Source of the DNA: Streptomyces sp. CNH099
Lineage (GTDB): Bacteria > Actinomycetota > Actinomycetes > Streptomycetales > Streptomycetaceae
NCBI GenBank assembly: GCA_000514715.1
Contig: AZWL01000013.1
Location: forward strand, 62,001-126,000
Direction of reading: 5' to 3'
DNA length: 64,000 nucleotides
A model generated the notes under the pieces. It made no database searches. It saw only the letters and a list, made by a program, of their open reading frames with translations, and was not told the DNA's origin. A program made the position numbers and the translations under genes. Numbering within the stretch: position 1 is the first letter of the stretch; every line of letters starts with the position of its first letter. Below are positions 43,501 to 51,056 of this stretch, piece by piece.

Positions 43501-44524
43501 ACTTCACCTGCTGGCGGTGGGTGCCCCCCTCGGCGTCGATCCGGCCGAGCAGCCGGTTCCAGTGCCGCTGCGAGGCCGCCCTGACCGCGTCGAAGTCCCA
43601 GCCGGGCAGCTCCGCCGCCAGGTTCTTCCGCGCCCCGGCCACACCCGTGAAGGACAGCGCGACCTTGACCTGGACCTGCTCCCCCGCGCCGAGACCGGCG
43701 TAGCGGACGTAGAAGCCCGCGTCGTCGCCCTCGATCTCGTCGACCGCCGCCCCACCGTCGACGAGCGCGCCGCCCGCCCACCCGTGCAGGGAGTCGAAGG
43801 CCCGGTCGAACCGGATGCTGAAGAACAGCTGGTTCCGGTGCGCGGGATAGCTGGTGCCGTGCTGGAGCACGTAACCCTCCACCTCGCGGTCGGTCCTCCT
43901 GGTGACCCGGGCGTTCTTCATGACCGCTTCGCCCAGCGCTCCGCCGAGGTTGACGACGATCTCGCCGGGGCCGGCCCTGTCGTACGTGTAACGGTGCAGA
44001 CCGACCCGGTCGGTGCAGGTCAGCTCGGCGGTGATGCCGTACCGGTCCAGGTGCAGCCTGTGGTAGCCGGGCTCCGCCACCTCTCCGGCGTCGTGGTTCA
44101 CGTACGACTGCCAGCCGGTGTCACCCTCCAGCTTCGGCACCTCCTCCCCCGACGTCGGCATCACCTGCACCCCGGAGATCTGCCAGCAGTGCAGGTGGCT
44201 GAAGCCCTTGACGTGGTTCTCCTTGTGCATGTAGCCGGTCCCCCACGTCGCGTGGGTGCTGGTGTCCGGGCGCAGCTTGACCAGGCCGAAGGGGTTGCTC
44301 GCCGACTGGAAGAAGAAGAACCGCCCCCGGTCGGACTCCACCCAGGGGTTCACGAGCCGCACGTAGTCCCGGCCCGCCTGCCCGGCGGCGCCGCCCTCCG
44401 CCGGCGCCGCCGCCCAGGCGCTGCCGGGTCCGTGGGCGCTGACCACACCGGCGCCCAGCACGCCGCCGGTGGACAGCAGGAGACGGCGGCGGGACATTCC
44501 GCCGGTGGTGTTCCTTGCAGGCAT
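40556..44524 (-). CDS. exported GH92 alpha-mannosidase with inserted discoidin-like domain and C-terminal NEW3/beta-sandwich modules
   Basis: The 1322-residue protein has a Tat signal (MSRRRLLLSTGGVLGAG) and a GH92 catalytic part, whose members are calcium-dependent exo-alpha-mannosidases. Signature segments are YNYDALWLTQWNLNTVLGLA, GDYSWVMTGSPVTSF and DEDQGQMGSMSALMAMGL, the last matching the catalytic-base loop. An F5/8-type (discoidin-like) domain of about 130 residues (near 565-695) interrupts the catalytic region, with typical WIRLSWPE and HVGLHEIEVW strands. After about residue 960 come an NEW3-type domain and a further sandwich ending NTVTLTNTAGSWMVYDALAV. It is probably secreted to trim mannans or fungal glycoproteins. 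A palindrome upstream suggests carbohydrate regulation. Confidence 0.87.
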   Translation of the reverse strand: MPARNTTGGMSRRRLLLSTGGVLGAGVVSAHGPGSAWAAAPAEGGAAGQAGRDYVRLVNPWVESDRGRFFFFQSASNPFGLVKLRPDTSTHATWGTGYMHKENHVKGFSHLHCWQISGVQVMPTSGEEVPKLEGDTGWQSYVNHDAGEVAEPGYHRLHLDRYGITAELTCTDRVGLHRYTYDRAGPGEIVVNLGGALGEAVMKNARVTRRTDREVEGYVLQHGTSYPAHRNQLFFSIRFDRAFDSLHGWAGGALVDGGAAVDEIEGDDAGFYVRYAGLGAGEQVQVKVALSFTGVAGARKNLAAELPGWDFDAVRAASQRHWNRLLGRIDAEGGTHRQQVKFYTDLFHVLCGRSVISDADGTYLDNTWQHRKVRRIPSDARGVPRFAMYNYDALWLTQWNLNTVLGLAYPEIYSSIVRSQLRMYEDGGLLPRGPVAGDYSWVMTGSPVTSFISGAWNKGIRDFDIDLAYEAMLDAHSLGGLFEAGSFEYGRWGSCGGARHYFDLGYVPNEVCGGPLEGGAGQTLEYAFQDWTLGQLARRLGKSGINVAQFAEVSVSSQVNDANLAGVRAVDGRPARSSVTEPVNVGWASAEQRPWIRLSWPERKRVRKVVLRDRTEGGSRVNSGVLWFSDGSSLKVDGVPADGRDRVVAFRPRRVSWVRFEATGGTGAHVGLHEIEVWDDTDAGAFLIERSGNWRNLFDRSTGFIRPRGMNGRWHDPFDPLSHEDFVEANAWQATWFTSHDVTALANRLGGRKAYADKLNHAFEQSAESNFIAEYGQGHVSYGNQPGLQVAHLFNYVGHPWLTQYWVRQVKEKTYGAISTTDGYGHFDEDQGQMGSMSALMAMGLFEVTGASLPRPVYDITSPVFDAVTIRLHPEYYRGRTFRIVTHDNSAENTYIQRAALNGRRHDNAWFHHDRLAAGGTLELWLGPEPNKDWGVAELPPSKSPEAPAVLHADRDTLRVDSGETGALTLAVHSLTRRPVAAAWRARTPAGIEVHPARGRLTAPADGSAEQDLTLRVGDGTPSGLHRVVISGRAADGTELPDAITYVHVAPVLSIETVPERLILLQDTPSAVRVQVNSNDVDRAHAVDVSLEAPEGWAVEPAVRSLDVPAGDRVTTTFTLTPPADASGGTSLTLTAQGEEADVGRAVSATVSRTVALVGDIDLATGEFALAPDRYGDYPAAFPDDVDFTVGADDPATGWSYIHPGPSDAWAGAAAHTFTLRFDLDQPPVADLALTAWLVDTHESGPPTLQVSLNDGPPATVALPKGGGEGYHWGDGSDGPVRPGTLDVTLPSDRLRTGRNTVTLTNTAGSWMVYDALAVREL

Positions 44525-44680
44525 GGCAATCCCCTGTCGGTCGTTCGGTCACGGTCGATCAGCTGAGAGCGCGGTCCTGCCCGGCGGGATGGGGCTACGG
44601 CGTCCCGGACGGCGAGGGCGTCGTGTGGACGCGTCGGAGCCGGGGATGTCGACGGGCCGGGCGGTGAGGGGGCACGGAAG

Positions 44681-44692
44681 GTTATCGATAAC
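44681..44692. promoter_or_regulatory. candidate operator GTTATCGATAAC upstream of the GH92 gene
   Basis: A perfect 12-bp palindrome stands about 160 bp before the GH92 start, in the spacer between GH92 and the esterase. Its A/T-rich arms contrast with the GC-rich surroundings and fit a LacI- or GntR-type site. The rest of 44525-44865 shows no gene. Confidence 0.5.
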
Positions 44693-44865
44693 ATCCGTTG
44701 TGCGGTTGGACCGCATGGGCCCTGCCCACCGCCGTCAAGGGGGTTCGGCCGGCGGGCCGCGGAACCGCTGCTGCGCTGCCAGGGGGAGCTGCCAGGGGGA
44801 GGGGAACGACCGATTGCCGTTGCCGTCCGCATACGTACAGCTCGTCAGTCCGCGGAGACGTCGAC

Positions 44866-44897
44866 GGAGTGGAGCCGGACCGTCCCGGCTCCACTCC
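44866..44897 (-). terminator. terminator after the esterase gene
   Basis: A perfect 13-bp stem GGAGTGGAGCCGG / CCGGCTCCACTCC with a six-base loop lies just past the stop of the esterase gene. Confidence 0.75.
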
Positions 44898-44916
44898 GCG
44901 GCTCGCGGGGGTGTCA

Positions 44917-46287
44917 CTAGAACTGTGCGAAGAACCTCCAGATCTCTGCCTTGGTCCAGGTGTTGACGCCGTTGTCACCGCCGCCGTCGACCGGAGCGGG
45001 TGCGTGGCCGCCGTCGAACGCGGCCCACTGGACCGGGTATCCGGTGCTGCAGCCCGCGTAGGCGGTGGTGATGTGGGTTCGGCTGCCCTGCCCGGGCTCG
45101 GGCGGGCTCTGCGGGGTGCAGCCGTTGTTGCCGACGAACCTGTCACGCAGGGACCGTCCCTGCGCGATGTTGAGGACGGAGTCGCTGATGCCGTGGATGC
45201 CGAAGTAGGCGACGGGCTGGCTGCCGCCGCTGCACCCGCTGATCTGGGCGCCGGAGATGACCGCGACGGCCCTGAAGTCGTCCGCCCGGGCGCACGCGAG
45301 CGCGTAGCTCATACCGCCGCCCCAGCTGAATCCGGTGGCGAACCGCTGTTCCGGGTTGACGCAGAGGCCGCCCTCGATGACCCGGATCATGTCGTCGACG
45401 AAGGCGACGTCCTCACCGTTCGTATTGGCCCAGCCGTTCCCGAAGCCCTGGGGGGCGACGAGGATCGCGCTGTTGTTGGACTGTTCCTGCTGGCCGTAGT
45501 AGGACCAGGGGGTCCCGCTCGATCCGCCGGAGGCGACGTCGTTGGCGGTTCCGCCCCGCCAGTGGAACGCGAAGATCAGCCGGTAGGGGTGGCTGTTGTC
45601 GTAGTTGTCGGGAACCCTGAGGATGAAGCTGCGGCTCTGACCGCCGCTCTGGATCGTGTGCGTGCCGCTCGTCAGGGTCGGGGCGCTGCCGCATCCGCCC
45701 TCGCCGCCGCCGTCGGACGACACCTTGATCATCTGCCACTGCTGGTGGGCGCCGCCCCCGTCGGTGTACTGGACGACGCTGGCGCCGTCGGCGGTGGAGC
45801 TGCCCTGCACCTCCACCGCCTTGCCGCTGTTGCGGTTGATCAGCCGGACGTGGTCCGCGTCGGAGTCGGCCAGGCGGAACTGCTGGTTGGTCCCGCCGTG
45901 GTCGGCCCACTGCTGGAGTGCGGCGCCGTCGGCGGTCGAGACTCCGGCCACGTCGAGGACCTTGCCCGAGTGCCGGGCCTTGAGCCGGTAGAAGCCGTCG
46001 CCGGAGTCCAGGAACTGCCACTGCTGGTTGTTTCCGTCGTGGCGTGTCCACTGGTGGACCGGCGCGCCGTCGGCGGTGGACACGTCGGAGACGTCCAGCG
46101 CCTTGCCGCTGTTGCGGTTGACCAGGACGTACCAGGCGTCGGTGTCCACGGTCGCCGCCCCGGCGGACGCGGGGTTCACCACGGCGAGCAGGCCCATCGC
46201 GAGGGTCGCCGCCACCAGAGCGGCGATCCGGGACCACCAGCGGTCTCTTCGTGCCGGGGCGGAGGAGGCCGCACCGTAGGTCTTCAT
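44917..46287 (-). CDS. secreted PHB-depolymerase/feruloyl-esterase-type hydrolase with N-terminal ricin-type CBM13
   Basis: The 456-residue protein has a signal peptide (ending SAGAATVD near residue 45), then a ricin-B-type lectin domain with three repeats (VNRNSGKALDVS, ARHSGKVLDVA, NRNSGKAVEVQ; QQW/QQF motifs). A catalytic domain of the LpqC/PHB-depolymerase esterase family follows (PYRLIFAFHWRGG, nucleophile elbow GFSWGGGMS, late His in FDGGHAP). With the xylanase gene 26 bp upstream on the same strand, a feruloyl or acetyl-xylan esterase role is likely. ATG 46287 has a GAAAGGG site. The ricin domain should bind xylan or galactosides. Confidence 0.85.
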   Translation of the reverse strand: MKTYGAASSAPARRDRWWSRIAALVAATLAMGLLAVVNPASAGAATVDTDAWYVLVNRNSGKALDVSDVSTADGAPVHQWTRHDGNNQQWQFLDSGDGFYRLKARHSGKVLDVAGVSTADGAALQQWADHGGTNQQFRLADSDADHVRLINRNSGKAVEVQGSSTADGASVVQYTDGGGAHQQWQMIKVSSDGGGEGGCGSAPTLTSGTHTIQSGGQSRSFILRVPDNYDNSHPYRLIFAFHWRGGTANDVASGGSSGTPWSYYGQQEQSNNSAILVAPQGFGNGWANTNGEDVAFVDDMIRVIEGGLCVNPEQRFATGFSWGGGMSYALACARADDFRAVAVISGAQISGCSGGSQPVAYFGIHGISDSVLNIAQGRSLRDRFVGNNGCTPQSPPEPGQGSRTHITTAYAGCSTGYPVQWAAFDGGHAPAPVDGGGDNGVNTWTKAEIWRFFAQF

Positions 46288-46313
46288 CGGTTCACCCTTT
46301 CGGTCGGGGCGAC

Positions 46314-47744
46314 TCAGGTGCGGGTCCACAGCTGGTTGCTGCCGTTCGTGCAGGAGTAGAGCTGGATCCGGGTGCCGTTGGCGGTGCCGGTTCCGACGGC
46401 GTCGAGGCAGAGGCCGGACTGGACGCCGACGATGGATCCGTCGGAGTTGACGCGCCATTTCTGGTTGTCGCCGCCCCAGCAGCTGTAGATCTGGACTCTG
46501 GCGCCGTTGCCGGTGCCGTCGGCGTCCAGGCACTTGTCGCCGTAGACCCTCAGCTCACCGGCGTCGGTGGCGGTCCACTGCTGGTTGGTGCCGCCGTGGC
46601 AGTCCCACAGCTGGATCTGGGTGCCGTCGGCGGTGCTGGCGTTCGGCACGTCCAGGCAGCGGCCGGAACCGACGCCCCTGATCTGGTCGCCGTCCCCGGG
46701 GGGCTCGGAGGAGCCGCCGTTGAGTGCGTCGAGGACGGCGTTGTACGCGGGCTTCTTGTTGCCGTTGCCGTCGAACAGCAGCGGCGTCTGCTCCGACCGC
46801 CAGGAGTCGGTGTCGCGCACGCCCCAGACGGTGATGCCGAGGCAGCGGTCGACGGCCAGGCAGTCGTTGACGACGTTGGCGTACGTCGTGGGCGAGGCGC
46901 CCTGGATGTCGAGCTCGGTGATGGCGACATCGACGCCGAGGTCGGCGAAACTCTGCAGCGTGGTGCGGTAGTTGCTGTTGTACGGGCTGTTGTTGTTGAA
47001 GTGCGACTGGAAGCCGACGCAGTCGATCGGCACGCCGCGCTGCTTGAAGTCCCGGACCATGGCGTACACGGCCTGGGTCTTGGCCCAGTCCCAGTTGTCG
47101 GTGTTGTAGTCGTTGTAGCAGAGCTTGGCGTCGGGGTCGGCGGCGCGGGCGGTGCGGAAGGCGTCCTCGATCCAGTCGTTGCCGGTGCGCTGCAGGTTGG
47201 AGTCGCGCCGTGCGCCCGAGCCGCCGTCGGCGAACGCCTCGTTCACGACGTCCCACTCGGCGATCCTGCCCTTGTAGTGGGCCATCACGCCGTTGATGTG
47301 GTCTCTCATCGCCTGGCGCAGATCGCCGCCGCTGAGGCTCTGCATCCAGCCGGGCTGCTGGGAGTGCCAGGCCAGGGTGTGGCCGCGTACCTGCTTGCCG
47401 TTCTGCACCGCCCAGTTGAAGACGCGGTCGGCGTTGGTGAAGTTGAACTGGCCCCGCTGCGGCTCGGTGGCGTCGATCTTCATCGCGTTCTCGGCCGTCA
47501 CCGAGTTGAACTCGCGGTTCGCGATCGACGTGTACTGCGAGTCGCCCAGCCTGCCCGCGGCGATGGCGGCGCCGAAGTAGCGGCCGCTCTGCGCCGCCGC
47601 GGCGCCGAGCGTGCTCTCGGCGGACTGCGCGGGCGGCGGCGCGGCCAGCGTGGCGACCGTGGCGAGGGCGGTGACGACCAGTGCCAGCAGCAGGCCGCGG
47701 AGCGTCCGGCGGGGACCGGGTCTGGGAAGGGCATACGAGCCCAT
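46314..47744 (-). CDS. xlnA: endo-1,4-beta-xylanase A, GH10 plus CBM13
   Basis: The 476-residue protein closely matches Streptomyces XlnA as I recall it, from the start MGSYALPR to the end SNQLWTRT. The signal peptide is cleaved near residue 41 before AESTLGAAAAQ. The GH10 domain contains the acid/base Glu169 (WDVVNEAF) and nucleophile Glu277 (ITELDIQG). A short Pro/Gly linker leads to a ricin-type CBM13 with three QxW repeats (about residues 345-476). It hydrolyses internal xylan bonds. The esterase gene follows 26 bp downstream, making a small xylan-degrading operon. CGAAA-type inverted repeats upstream are the likely control sites. Confidence 0.96.
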   Translation of the reverse strand: MGSYALPRPGPRRTLRGLLLALVVTALATVATLAAPPPAQSAESTLGAAAAQSGRYFGAAIAAGRLGDSQYTSIANREFNSVTAENAMKIDATEPQRGQFNFTNADRVFNWAVQNGKQVRGHTLAWHSQQPGWMQSLSGGDLRQAMRDHINGVMAHYKGRIAEWDVVNEAFADGGSGARRDSNLQRTGNDWIEDAFRTARAADPDAKLCYNDYNTDNWDWAKTQAVYAMVRDFKQRGVPIDCVGFQSHFNNNSPYNSNYRTTLQSFADLGVDVAITELDIQGASPTTYANVVNDCLAVDRCLGITVWGVRDTDSWRSEQTPLLFDGNGNKKPAYNAVLDALNGGSSEPPGDGDQIRGVGSGRCLDVPNASTADGTQIQLWDCHGGTNQQWTATDAGELRVYGDKCLDADGTGNGARVQIYSCWGGDNQKWRVNSDGSIVGVQSGLCLDAVGTGTANGTRIQLYSCTNGSNQLWTRT

Positions 47745-47913
47745 GACTGTGCCTCCAAGCGTAGAGATCACGAAGACTGAAGCGCAGGGGAGTGCGTCGT
47801 CCGCTCCCACGCGGCAGAGGTGGCACTGGTGCTGTGGTGCGCGGTGCTGTCGTGCGGCGGTACGTGGGGATCTGCCGTGCGGTGCAGATGACTCAGGGCC
47901 GACGGAGTCCGAG

Positions 47914-47929
47914 GTTCGAAATCTCGAAC
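47914..47929. promoter_or_regulatory. inverted repeat GTTCGA-N4-TCGAAC upstream of xlnA
   Basis: This 16-bp site lies 170 bp before the xlnA start and contains the half CGAAA seen in xylanase-regulon sites. It is the nearest of three related repeats in the 47745-48240 spacer. Confidence 0.5.
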
Positions 47930-48014
47930 TACGACCAGCCCCTCAGACAAGGATGATTGAGGGGTGACGGTGCATCGTCAACACTTCCCGCACAAGAACT
48001 TTCTGCCCCGGGCC

Positions 48015-48025
48015 CGAAAATTTCG
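48015..48025. promoter_or_regulatory. CGAAAATTTCG xylanolytic operator upstream of xlnA
   Basis: This site fits the CGAAA-N-TTTCG inverted repeat described for Streptomyces xylanase and xylobiose-transport genes. It lies 271 bp upstream of xlnA. Confidence 0.6.
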
Positions 48026-48209
48026 CAACCTCGGCGGGGCGAACGAGGAGCCGCCACATCGCCGACTCCGCCGTCGACGGACAGCGCACGAGGCCAGCCC
48101 AGGTCGGGGCGGTACGCTGGCACCGAGCTGCTTGCTACCGGATCGACACCGGCTGTCATCGAGCACCTCGTACCCCCGGCTCGCGGCGTCGGAACATCCG
48201 GGAATTCTT

Positions 48210-48222
48210 CGAAATAGTTTCG
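48210..48222. promoter_or_regulatory. variant CGAAA-TAG-TTTCG repeat
   Basis: This has the same arms as the site at 48015 but a 3-bp spacer, 466 bp from xlnA at the edge of the MFS remnant. It may be a weaker or relic site. Confidence 0.35.
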
Positions 48223-48369
48223 AGCCCGTCCCCGCCCCGGGTGCGGTGGTAGCCGACCAGGACGCGGAGGGGCTCCGGCCCGGCGATGCCCTGGAACGGG
48301 TTGCCGAACAGGTCCGGCCACGGTCTCAGTCCGCTCCGGCCGCGCAGGCCGGACCGGGCGGATACGGCG

Positions 48370-48524
48370 GCCGTCGCCGCGCTCGCGGTCGCCGCGAAGA
48401 CCATGCCGATCCCCGTGCCCGCGACGACCAGCGGCAGGACGAGCGCCGTGTGGGCGACGTCCGGTTGCGCGACCGCCGCGAGCCGGCCGGGTCCGAGTGC
48501 CTGCAACACCAGCCCGTCCAGCAT
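48370..48524 (-). pseudogene. fragment of an MFS (DHA2-type) drug transporter
   Basis: The minus-strand frame beginning at 48524 reads RLAAVAQPDVAHTALVLPLV then VAGTGIGMVFAATASAATAA, which resembles a late transmembrane segment of DHA2 transporters. Similarity stops near 48370, and the rest of the frame (to 48156) is unrelated and arginine-rich. It follows a shortened TetR gene on the same strand, so both are likely remains of one regulator/efflux pair. Confidence 0.5.
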
Positions 48525-48539
48525 GAAGACACTCGGCGG

Positions 48540-49001
48540 CTACAGCACGGCTCCGGGGGGTAGCTCTTCTGCGGGAGTCTTCCGGATCAGGGCGGGTTGC
48601 CGCGGAGCAGCGCGGCCGCCGCGCGTGGCGCGGGTGGCGACGAGGCCGGCGCCGCGGTCGGACACGTGACGCACATACGCCCCCGCGGTGGCCGCGAGCT
48701 GGTCGACGGGGTCCGGCCCGGCGGCCTCCATGGCCTGGCTGAGTTCGTCGGCGGCCCGTGCCGCGACGGCGGCGAGCAGCGCGTCCCGGTTGCGGAAGTG
48801 ACGGTACGGGGCGGCCGTGCTCACCCCGAGCCTGCGGGCGAGTTCGGCGACGGAGAAGCGGGCCATCCCCGTCTCGGAGAGCAGTACGAATCTCTCGGCG
48901 ATCAGCGCCGAGCGGACCTGCCCCCGAGCGGGACGCCCGCCCCTCGCCCCGCCCGCGGTGGCTGCCAGGCTGTTCGCGACCTGGGCATGGATGGGGAGCA
49001 T
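48540..49001 (-). pseudogene. TetR-family regulator, probably C-terminally truncated
   Basis: The frame gives 153 residues with a clear TetR N-terminal helix-turn-helix (MARFSVAELARRLGVSTAAP, then YRHFRNRDALLAAVAARAA). It continues to AGAYVRHVSDRGAGL and then turns into a short Arg/Pro-rich tail. TetR proteins are usually about 190-220 residues, so the ligand-binding half is incomplete. The frame overlaps nothing real and stops just before the MFS fragment. DNA binding might survive. Confidence 0.6.
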
Positions 49002-49027
49002 GGCGAGGTCAGGGCGTAACGAGGAGG

Positions 49028-49462
49028 CTAGCGAGGTGCTGCGAGTACGTCCCGGAGTACGTTCTCGAGCGTGACGCGGGACAGTTCGTGCCTCAGAGTC
49101 TCCTCGATGCCCTCGTAGAAGCCCTGCATCGCCGGCTGGATGCCGTGACCCACCACGCATCCCTGGTCCGGGGTGGTGCGGTGCATCGCGAACAGCGGGC
49201 CGGGTTCCACCGCCTCGTACACGTCGAGCAGGGTCATCGACCTCAGCTCGCGCGCCAGCGACCAGCCCGCGCCCACACCCCGCCGGGATTCCACGAGCCC
49301 GGCCCTGCGCAGCTCGCCGAGCAGCCGCCTGATCACCACGGGGTTGGTGTTCGCGCTGGTCGCGATCTGTTCGGAGGTGGCGACCTCGTGGCCCTGGCGC
49401 TGGTAGAGACCGATCCAGGCCAGCGCGTGGGCGGCAAGGGTCAGTCTGCTGTTGGCACTCAT
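49028..49462 (-). CDS. Rrf2-family transcriptional regulator
   Basis: The 144-residue protein has the Rrf2 winged helix (MSANSRLTLAAHALAWIGLY, then ATSEQIATSANTNPVVIRRL and SRRGVGAGWSLAR) and the C-terminal dimerisation helix. Only one cysteine (GCVVGHG) is present, not the three of iron-sulphur members, so a different signal is expected. It is divergent from an SDR gene, with two operator-like dyads between them, and probably represses both. ATG 49462 has a GAGGAGGGG site. Confidence 0.88.
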   Translation of the reverse strand: MSANSRLTLAAHALAWIGLYQRQGHEVATSEQIATSANTNPVVIRRLLGELRRAGLVESRRGVGAGWSLARELRSMTLLDVYEAVEPGPLFAMHRTTPDQGCVVGHGIQPAMQGFYEGIEETLRHELSRVTLENVLRDVLAAPR

Positions 49463-49492
49463 GAACCCCTCCTCTCGGCCGCAACGATTTAT

Positions 49493-49558
49493 GTTACGAC
49501 ATCGTAGTCGTAACAGCGATGGTTGCAACAAGATGTCGTAACCGTTAGCGTTACGACA
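49493..49558. promoter_or_regulatory. two operator dyads of TTACGAC half-sites between the Rrf2 and SDR genes
   Basis: GTTACGAC (49493-49500) and GTCGTAAC (49507-49514) form the first inverted pair, 6 bp apart. GTCGTAAC (49535-49542) and GTTACGAC (49550-49557) form a second, oppositely arranged pair, 7 bp apart. All four half-sites are exact. They lie across the divergent promoters and are the probable Rrf2 binding sites. Confidence 0.75.
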
Positions 49559-49589
49559 CCGCGAAGGGTCAATCAACGAGGTGAGAAGA

Positions 49590-50339
49590 ATGAGCAAGCC
49601 ACTCACGGGCAAGGTCGCCCTGGTCACCGGGGGGTCGCGCGGACTGGGGGCCGCGACCGTACGACTGCTGGCCGAGCAGGGCGCCGACGTCGCCTTCACC
49701 TATGTCAGCTCCGAGAAGCAGGCGCAGGCCGTCGTCGACGAGGTGCGCGGCAAGGGAGCGAAGGCCGTCGCCTTCAAGTCCGACCAGGCGGACACGAGTC
49801 AGACGCCGGCGCTGATCGACGACGTGGTCGCGCACTTCGGCGGCCTGGACATCCTCGTCAACAACGCGGCGATCTCCGCGGCCGGCACGGTGGACGACCC
49901 GGACGCCGACACCGCCGCACTGGACCGGATGCACGCCACCAACTACCTCGGCGTGATCGCCGTCATCCGGGCCGCCTCCCGAGTGCTGCGCGCGGGCGGC
50001 CGCATCATCACGGTGAGTTCCGGACTGGGCTCCCGGGTCGGCGTCCCGGGAGTTGCCGACTATTCGGCGACCAAGTCGGGAATCGAGAGGTACACCATGG
50101 GGGCCGCACGGGACCTCGGACCCCGGGACATCACGGCCAACGTCGTGGAAGCCGGAATCATGGCCGACGGCATGGAAGCACCGGACCCCGAGACCCTCAA
50201 GGCCCTGGTCAGCTCGCTGTCCCTGCAACGCATGGGTCACCCCGAAGAGATCGCCGCGGCGATCGCCTTTCTGGCGAGCCCCGACGCGTCGTACGTCACG
50301 GGCGCGGTGCTGGACGCCCACGGCGGCTACAACGCCTGA
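49590..50339 (+). CDS. short-chain dehydrogenase/reductase
   Basis: The 249-residue classical SDR has the NAD(P)-binding motif TGGSRGLG near residue 14, NNAA near 89, catalytic Ser (VSSGLGS) near 140 and the YSATK active site near 155, with a C-terminal YVTGAVLDAHGGYNA typical of the family. Substrate unknown; quinone or oxo-acyl reduction is common. ATG 49590 has GAGG at good distance; GTG 49581 is an alternative. Control by the divergent Rrf2 protein is likely. Confidence 0.9.
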   Translation: MSKPLTGKVALVTGGSRGLGAATVRLLAEQGADVAFTYVSSEKQAQAVVDEVRGKGAKAVAFKSDQADTSQTPALIDDVVAHFGGLDILVNNAAISAAGTVDDPDADTAALDRMHATNYLGVIAVIRAASRVLRAGGRIITVSSGLGSRVGVPGVADYSATKSGIERYTMGAARDLGPRDITANVVEAGIMADGMEAPDPETLKALVSSLSLQRMGHPEEIAAAIAFLASPDASYVTGAVLDAHGGYNA

Positions 50340-50530
50340 ACCGGAACCCCCGCCGCGCGCCCCGAAGGAAATCCCGTCTTCGGGGTGCGCACCGCCAACG
50401 ACCCGCGCGCGCGTGCACGCGCCTCAACAAGCCCGGATCGTGATCGTGTGACGAGCTGATAGGACCGGGGCAGTTGGTTCCCTGCCAGCCCTGCCAGCGC
50501 AACACCAAGCCCTGGGGCTAAGAACTCGAA

Positions 50531-50722
50531 TCAGCCGAGGGATCCCAGCCGGAAACCGTGTTTCTTCAGCTCGCGCATGGTTTCGGTTCTGACGCCCGTG
50601 TAGTGAGCGCTCGACTCCGGGCAGCCCGTCGCGCGCGTGGGTATGGCGGTGGCCGCTGAGCGCCACGGGGTGTAGGCGGCGGCCTCGCTCCAACCTCGCC
50701 AGCTCCTGCCGGCGGCCGACAC
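50531..50722 (-). pseudogene. RHS-repeat protein fragment
   Basis: This minus-strand frame contains AAYTPWRSAATAIPTRATG, then CPESSAHYTGVRTETMRELK. It matches the YTPWRSAATA...HYTGVRTE segment typical of Streptomyces RHS/TcdB-like proteins. It stops after about 63 residues and has no intact neighbours in frame, so it is debris. The rest of 50340-51056 shows no convincing gene. Confidence 0.55.
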
Positions 50723-51056
50723 CGCTATGCCTACCGATCTCCACCTCTGTTGCCCACATCGACGTCAGTCGGGCGGCAGCGGCGAAGACCGGCATCACGG
50801 TGCCCGCCATGAGGAAGCCCTTACGCCCCGCCGGGAACTCCCGGGCACCACGGCACCTGCGGCCGGGCCGCCGAGGGAGGGGAGCCGGTGCACCTCCTGT
50901 TGCCGCGGCACCGGGCACCTGCCCCACCCGGCACCGGCGTCCCCGTATCACCCCGGCACCATCCCGGCGCGGGAGAGACCAACGGCCCGGCTCCCCGGCG
51001 GGACTCCCCGCCTCAGGAGCGCCGCGCGGTCGCCGCGTCGCGTCGTGCGGCGGCGA

